Shown here piece after piece: positions 59,756 through 64,000 of a DNA stretch of 64,000 nt. Position 1 is the stretch's first letter. Every line of letters starts with the position of its first letter. The DNA is from Arthrobacter sp. B1805. GTDB taxonomy: Bacteria; Actinomycetota; Actinomycetes; Actinomycetales; Micrococcaceae. A program made the translations under genes and the position numbers. The notes below the pieces were generated by a model, which was not told the origin of the DNA, did not search any database, and was given only the letters and a program-made list of their open reading frames with translations. The DNA lies in the NCBI RefSeq assembly GCF_002929745.1, contig NZ_PJIQ01000004.1, forward strand, positions 1 to 64,000, in the 5' to 3' direction.

Positions 59756-60625
59756 ATGCAGGACAAGGAAATGAACAGACAATTTGCAGATGACCTCGAC
59801 ACGGACCTGGCTCGCGGCCACGTTCTGGAATGGGCCGAGATCTACGCGCTGGACGCCCTCAGCGCAGACGAGCGGCGCATCATCGATGCGTTCCTCGATG
59901 ACGCCGATCCGACAATCAGCGCCACGTTCGCGGACCGGGTCCGAACCTGTCGGGAGACGGTGACATCGGCGTATGCGACCGATGAGGTCGAGCCGCCGGA
60001 GGACCTCTTCGAACGCATCGTCGCGCAGCTGCCCGCCAAGGAAGGTTCCGGCACGGGTGCAAGCGGCCGTACCGTGCCGCTCGCACCCGTTGCAGCGAAT
60101 CGGGTGGAACGCGCCGGAGGTGCTCCGGGCGCGGAACAGGACGAGTTGGCCGCGCGCCGTTCGGCCAAGGCATCGATGTCGTCACGGGCTGCACGGTGGG
60201 TCGTCGCTGCGGCGGCTGCCGTCGTCATCGCCGTCGGCGGCGTCACGATCGCGCAGAACCTTCAGCCGACGACGGTCGAGCAGCAGGTCCTGCAGGCCTC
60301 CGACGTCCGTACCGAGCAACTCGTCCTGGAGCCGGGCGGCGTCGCCGATGTGGCCGTGTCCGGTGAGGAAGATGCAGCCGTCGTCACCCTCAGCGGAGTG
60401 CCGGCACCGGCCGAGGGCTTCGTCTACCAGATGTGGCGCATACCTGCCGACGGACGAGCGCCGATCTCTGTCGGGACGATGTCCGGTGAGGACGTCGCCG
60501 GCACCAAGGTCACCGAGCTGACCGGCATCAACGGTGTCAGCGCTATCGCCATCACGGTGGAACCCGAAGGCGGCTCGGACGAGCCGACCCTGCCCATCGT
60601 CGCCCAGATCCCGCTCGGAGCCTGA
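59756..60625 (+). CDS. rskA: Anti-sigma-K factor RskA
   Basis: A 289-residue anti-sigma factor. The N-terminal cytoplasmic domain (1-100) has WAEIYALDALSADERRI, typical of RskA; a membrane helix follows at 147-167, and an outside RskA domain contains FVYQMWRIPADGRAPISVG and ends in VAQIPLGA. It holds SigK until Rip1-type proteolysis releases it in mycobacteria. No zinc-binding HxxxCxxC is seen, as expected for RskA. The ATG one base after the sigK stop was chosen; a second ATG five codons later has an AAGGA nearby. Confidence 0.92.
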   Translation: MQDKEMNRQFADDLDTDLARGHVLEWAEIYALDALSADERRIIDAFLDDADPTISATFADRVRTCRETVTSAYATDEVEPPEDLFERIVAQLPAKEGSGTGASGRTVPLAPVAANRVERAGGAPGAEQDELAARRSAKASMSSRAARWVVAAAAAVVIAVGGVTIAQNLQPTTVEQQVLQASDVRTEQLVLEPGGVADVAVSGEEDAAVVTLSGVPAPAEGFVYQMWRIPADGRAPISVGTMSGEDVAGTKVTELTGINGVSAIAITVEPEGGSDEPTLPIVAQIPLGA

Positions 60626-60642
60626 GAGCAAGGAAAGCGTGG

Positions 60643-60672
60643 AGGCCCCCGTCGAACCACCGACGGGGGCCT
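60643..60672 (+). terminator. Hairpin terminator after sigK-rskA
   Basis: AGGCCCCCGTCG at 60643-60654 pairs perfectly with CGACGGGGGCCT at 60661-60672 over a six-base loop. It follows the rskA stop by 17 bases and precedes the convergent PIG-L gene end. Confidence 0.85.
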
Positions 60673-60742
60673 TCGTGCAACTGCGGCTGTCGTGCCGATG
60701 CTGCCCGACCGGACTGCCATGCTCCCCGGCCGAACTGCGAGG

Positions 60743-61495
60743 CTAGAAGCCCGCGATGGTCTCGTCGGTGTTGATCCCCACGACATGGAACGCCTCGGCG
60801 CTGCGTCCCTCGGGCAGGCGCGCGCGGCGGGCGTTCTCCTGCAGGATGGCGCGGACCCTCTCCTGCATCCGATCGACATCGGGGTGCTGGCTGCGGTGAG
60901 CGGTGATAGCTGCGATCTTGAGGTCCTCGGAGCCCGTCACGTCGACGTACCGGTTTTCCAGATGGGCGGGCCCCCCGTAGAACCAAAGCCAGGGGACGCG
61001 GAAGCTCGCAAGACCAGCGGCTTCAAGCTCCGGGTAGGCGAAGGGGTTCTCGACCGCCGGGTACACGGCCCGCGTGACTGCTTCGCCGCACGCGAGGTGG
61101 TCCGGGTGGCTCTTCTGGATACGGTCCCAGGCCCGCTCGGGATGCATCGACACCACGATGTCCGGCCGGACTTCGCGCATGCGCCTCACCACTTCGCGGA
61201 CCACGGCATCCGTCGCTTCGAGATATCCGTCGGGTTCTCCCAGGAACGTGACATTTGAGACACCGACGATCTTCGCGGCGGCTCGTTGCTCTTCCCGGCG
61301 AAGGCCCGCTATTCCCGGCCGATCCTCGGCCGAGAACCCGCCGGCGTCCCCATCGGTCATGATGCAGTAGCTGACCGAGGCACCCCTGGCCGTCCAGCCG
61401 GCGATCGTCGCCGAAGCCCCGAAGTCGATATCGTCAGGGTGCGCAGCGAACACCAGCACCCGCTCGGGAGGCGCAGCAGCCTGTTCCGTCGTCAT
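60743..61495 (-). CDS. PIG-L family deacetylase
   Basis: A 250-residue zinc-dependent N-acetyl-sugar deacetylase-like protein (LmbE/MshB family). The zinc motif AHPDD at 18-22, VSMHPERAWDRIQKSHPDHLACGEA with the third metal ligand, and DGDAGG are conserved. Members remove acetyl groups in mycothiol or glycan pathways, but the specific substrate here is not evident; MshB and Mca are longer (about 300 residues). It starts three bases after the etfA stop, so it is in the etfB-etfA operon. Confidence 0.87.
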   Translation of the reverse strand: MTTEQAAAPPERVLVFAAHPDDIDFGASATIAGWTARGASVSYCIMTDGDAGGFSAEDRPGIAGLRREEQRAAAKIVGVSNVTFLGEPDGYLEATDAVVREVVRRMREVRPDIVVSMHPERAWDRIQKSHPDHLACGEAVTRAVYPAVENPFAYPELEAAGLASFRVPWLWFYGGPAHLENRYVDVTGSEDLKIAAITAHRSQHPDVDRMQERVRAILQENARRARLPEGRSAEAFHVVGINTDETIAGF

Positions 61496-61498
61496 GTC

Positions 61499-62446
61499 CT
61501 ACAGTCCGCGCTTCCGGATCTCCTCGGTAGCCTGTGGCAGGACGGTGAAGAGGTCACCTACGATGCCGAAGTCGGCGATCTCGAACACAGGCGAGTCCGC
61601 ATCCTTGTTGATGGCCACGATGACCTTGGAGGTCTGCATGCCGGCTTTCTGCTGGATGGCCCCGGAGATCCCCACGGAGACGTACAGCTGGGGCGACACC
61701 GTCTTGCCCGTCTGGCCGATCTGCGCCGAATGTTCGATCCAGCCGGCGTCGGTCGCTGCCCTAGACGCTCCGACTGCTCCCCCGAGAGCGTCCGCCAGCT
61801 CCTCCAGCGGCCCGAAATTCCCGTCCACTCCCCGTCCGCCGGCCACGATCACGCGTGCCTCGGTGAGTTCCGGCCTGCCACTTGCAGGCTTCTCCGCGCG
61901 GCCGGTGATGCGTGCTGCGGACGACGGGAGCTCGACCGGGAGAGGAACCTCCCGCGGCGAGGAGGGCGTCCCGGCCTCCACCGCCTCGAAGCTGTTGGGC
62001 TTCACCGTGAGGATCGCTACATCGGTGGTGACCCGGCAGTTCACGGTGTAGGAACCGGCGAAGTCCGCTTTCGTCGCGACCAACCCGCTCTCCAGGCCGA
62101 CGACGTCGGTGATCACGCCGGCCTCCAGCCGGATACCCAGCCGTGCGGCGATCTCCTTCGCCTCGTAGGAGTTCCCGAGCAGGACGATGCTTGCACCCGA
62201 CGTTCGCACGGCCTCGGCGAGGAAGGCTGCCTTCCCGGCCACCAGCACCTCTGCGACCGCGCCGGAGTCCGGGCGGTAGTACTCCTGCACGCCGTACGAA
62301 CCCACTCCGTCCAGGTACGCCTGGCCCGCGGTCTCCGCGAGTGCGACGGCCACGTCGCCGAGCGATGCCCCCAGTGAGAGAAGCTCCCGCTCGCTCTTGG
62401 CGAGGCTGGCTCCGGGATGATCGAGGAAAACGAGGACGGTGCTCAA
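61499..62446 (-). CDS. etfA: Electron transfer flavoprotein alpha subunit
   Basis: A 315-residue ETF alpha subunit (FixB). The N-terminal domain begins STVLVFLDHPGASL; the C-terminal FAD-binding domain has VAGGRGVDG, AATDAGWIEHSAQIGQTGKTV, YVSVGISGAIQQ and VAINKDADSPVFEIADFGIVGDL. It takes electrons from acyl-CoA and other dehydrogenases and passes them to ETF:quinone oxidoreductase. The start is TTG at 62446 with AGGAGG seven bases upstream; no ATG fits. It follows etfB by 40 bases, in the same order as Rv3029c-Rv3028c. Confidence 0.93.
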   Translation of the reverse strand: MSTVLVFLDHPGASLAKSERELLSLGASLGDVAVALAETAGQAYLDGVGSYGVQEYYRPDSGAVAEVLVAGKAAFLAEAVRTSGASIVLLGNSYEAKEIAARLGIRLEAGVITDVVGLESGLVATKADFAGSYTVNCRVTTDVAILTVKPNSFEAVEAGTPSSPREVPLPVELPSSAARITGRAEKPASGRPELTEARVIVAGGRGVDGNFGPLEELADALGGAVGASRAATDAGWIEHSAQIGQTGKTVSPQLYVSVGISGAIQQKAGMQTSKVIVAINKDADSPVFEIADFGIVGDLFTVLPQATEEIRKRGL

Positions 62447-62486
62447 GGCGAGGCCTCCTGGGACGAGTGGGCGAGCGGGGAAAGGA

Positions 62487-63314
62487 CTAGAGGAGTTTCT
62501 GCCCGGCGAGGAAGTCGACGAGCCTGATGCCCGCGTCGCCTTCATCGGTGATGATGATCCCCTGGCTGCGTGGTGGCCGCGGAGATGCTGCTTCGACCCG
62601 TGTCCACGAGCCCGCAAATCCCACCTCGTCGGGCTGGAGACCGATATCGGCGAGGGTGAGTACCTGCAGCTGCTTCTTCTTAGCGGCCATGATGCCCTTG
62701 AAGTTCGGGTACCGGGGCTCGTTGATCTGATCCGTCACCGAGACGAGGGCCGGCAGGGTGGCCTCGATGTTCTCGGCGAACGAGTCGTTGTCGCGGCGCG
62801 CGGCGAGCGTCCAGCTGCCGTCGTCGTTCGTCAGCTCGATCGACGCCGCGAAGGTCACCTGCGGCAGCTCGAGCCGCTCAGCGAGCTGCGCCGGCACGAG
62901 TGAGGTCTCCCCGTCCGTGGATGCCATGCCCGTCAGGATCAGGTCGAAGGGTCCGACGTGCCGCAGGAGCGCGGCCAGGGCCTTCGAGGAGGCAGCTGCG
63001 TCGGATCCGCGCAGGGCCTCATCGATCAGGTGCACCCCGTCGTCGGCACCGATCTGGAGCGACTTCTTCACGGCGTTGACGGCAGGCGCGGGGCCCATCG
63101 TGAGGGCGGTGACCCGGTGCCCGGCTGCAGCTCCCCCGTGGGCCTCGACGATCTGCAGCGCCGCTTCGAGCGCGTACTCGTCCAGTTCGGAGAGGATGCT
63201 CTCGGAGCGCACCGTCGTCAAGTCGTCACCGCCGATGTGGCGGTCGAACTGGGCGTCGGGAACATGCTTCACCAGGACTGCAATGCGCAATCCGTCTGCT
63301 GTGGCCTCGTCCAT
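62487..63314 (-). CDS. etfB: Electron transfer flavoprotein beta subunit
   Basis: A 275-residue ETF beta subunit (FixA). It begins RIAVLVKHVPDAQFDR and contains SELDEYALEAALQIVE, the FDLILTGMASTDGETSLVPAQLAERL segment with the AMP site, and INEPRYPNFKGIMAAKKK, the ETF-beta signature near the end. The ATG at 63314 has GAGGAAGG upstream. First gene of the operon etfB-etfA-PIG-L. A tandem-repeat stretch upstream at 63457-63480 lies in its presumed promoter area. Confidence 0.94.
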   Translation of the reverse strand: MDEATADGLRIAVLVKHVPDAQFDRHIGGDDLTTVRSESILSELDEYALEAALQIVEAHGGAAAGHRVTALTMGPAPAVNAVKKSLQIGADDGVHLIDEALRGSDAAASSKALAALLRHVGPFDLILTGMASTDGETSLVPAQLAERLELPQVTFAASIELTNDDGSWTLAARRDNDSFAENIEATLPALVSVTDQINEPRYPNFKGIMAAKKKQLQVLTLADIGLQPDEVGFAGSWTRVEAASPRPPRSQGIIITDEGDAGIRLVDFLAGQKLL

Positions 63315-63456
63315 TGACGACCTTCCTCGTTCAGGGGATTTTCCCATCGACTAGCTAACCATAGTGGGGTCCTGCGGACCGCTGCGGGTGCCGGCCGGAA
63401 ACGGCGGGTAATGCCAGGCAACGGCAGGTCATGGCAGGTAGTGCTGGTGACCGGCC

Positions 63457-63480
63457 GGCACAGGCACGGGCACGGGCACG
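63457..63480. repeat. Four 6-bp tandem repeats (GGCACG)
   Basis: GGCACA followed by three GGCACG units spans 63457-63480. Upstream, GGCAGGT occurs twice (63424-63441 region) in a looser array. The stretch lies between the etfB promoter area and the htrA-like terminator. Confidence 0.75.
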
Positions 63481-63491
63481 GGGGTAACGTC

Positions 63492-63523
63492 ACAAAAGGC
63501 GGTCCCGCACGCAGGACCGCCTT
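63492..63523 (-). terminator. Terminator of the htrA-like gene
   Basis: On the minus strand AAGGCGGTCC (63523-63514), an eight-base loop and GGACCGCCTT (63505-63496) form a perfect 10-bp stem that ends in TTTT. It lies 25 bases after the htrA-like stop. This is one of the few hairpins here with a T-run. Confidence 0.88.
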
Positions 63524-63547
63524 CTGCTCACTGCGCCGCAGTACAGG

Positions 63548-64000
63548 CTAGGATGTCGGCGCCTGGGCCAGGGTGACGTCCACGGTGCGCGACTGCCCGT
63601 TGCGGACGATTTCCACCGGCACCTGCTGGCCGACGGTCTGGATGCGGACGGCTGCCGTCAGCGACTGCGGGTCGCTGATGGTGAAGGTGCCCACCTTGGT
63701 GATCACGTCCCCCACCTGCAACGAGGCGTCCTCCGCGGGCGATCCCGGCTCCACCGATTGAACGAGGGCACCCGTCGAGAAGGTCGACTCGGTCCGGGAG
63801 CCGTCCCCGGCCGCCGCGGTGACGCTCACTCCGAGGAAACCGTGTGTCGCCTCGCCGTTCTCGATGATCTCCGTCGCGATACGGTCCGCGTAGTTGATGG
63901 GGATCGAGAAGCCCACGCCGATGTTGCCGGTCGATTCGCCGGAGCCGGCGGACGCGATGGCGACGTTCACGCCGATGATCCTGCCGTCTACGTCGACAAG
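63548..64000 (-). CDS. HtrA/DegP-type serine protease, C-terminal part (partial)
   Basis: The frame is open from the right edge to a stop at 63548 and gives the last 150 residues of an S1C protease. The first residues LVDVDGRIIGVNVAIAS follow directly the catalytic GNSGG motif of the family, which lies outside the window. NIGVGFSIPINYA closes the protease domain, and a PDZ domain covers the rest (GFLGVSV, SPAEDASLQVGDVITKVG). HtrA proteins degrade or refold misfolded envelope proteins. An N-terminal membrane anchor is expected but not visible. Confidence 0.92.
   Translation of the reverse strand, partial: LVDVDGRIIGVNVAIASAGSGESTGNIGVGFSIPINYADRIATEIIENGEATHGFLGVSVTAAAGDGSRTESTFSTGALVQSVEPGSPAEDASLQVGDVITKVGTFTISDPQSLTAAVRIQTVGQQVPVEIVRNGQSRTVDVTLAQAPTS

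Overview
This 64 kb window is chromosomal DNA from a high-GC actinobacterium, most likely of the Micrococcaceae (Arthrobacter-like). The grounds are the strong G/C bias at third codon positions, frequent GTG and some TTG starts, and marker genes such as a WhiB1-type protein, MtrA-MtrB-LpqB, SecA without a zinc tail, SigK/RskA, a PdtaS-type kinase and the 180-kDa class of NAD-dependent glutamate dehydrogenase. No rRNA, tRNA, insertion sequence, prophage or CRISPR array was found. Only two genes run off the edges: an LGFP-repeat protein on the left and an HtrA/DegP-type protease on the right.

Region 1 (1-15.8 kb) is a cell-surface polysaccharide locus. It holds RmlA, six small GT2 glycosyltransferases, a DUF2304 membrane protein, a Wzx-like flippase, and a minus-strand operon glf - glfT2 - wzm - wzt - DUF6541 membrane protein. 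Glf and GlfT2 point to a galactofuranose polymer assembled on a lipid carrier and exported by the Wzm/Wzt ABC transporter. The plus-strand glycosyltransferases with the flippase look like a second export route.

Region 2 (16-32.6 kb) holds a 1410-residue FHA-FtsK/EssC-like ATPase without other type VII secretion genes, whiB1 with a CRP-like operator, pdtaS, the giant NAD-GDH, an orphan CpaE-like/SAF-domain pair, a BldC-like small DNA-binding protein followed by 24-bp tandem repeats, a conserved actinobacterial unknown, a LysM protein and an Rv3235-like protein.

Region 3 (32.6-43.0 kb, minus strand) carries secA, a winged-helix YcaQ-like protein, hpf, comF, lpqB, mtrB and mtrA. From whiB1 to mtrA the order follows, with insertions, that of M. 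tuberculosis Rv3219 to Rv3246c. Region 4 (43.2-50.0 kb, plus strand) is a tightly coupled operon: membrane protein, DUF4129, DUF4350, MoxR ATPase, DUF58, then a DUF4166 protein.

Region 5 (50.0-64 kb) contains the operon iscS-like - mnmA - chorismate mutase - MetE-like, a FolP2-type dihydropteroate synthase homologue coupled to a RibD-C reductase, a decayed putative lipoprotein gene, a DnaJ-domain protein, trmL, a methyltransferase, sigK-rskA behind a SigK-type promoter, and an etfB-etfA-PIG-L deacetylase operon.

Starts were moved inward from the longest open frame where homology, a Shine-Dalgarno sequence or overlap with the upstream stop supported it; these choices are stated per gene. Family assignments are from motif recognition by eye, with no database search.
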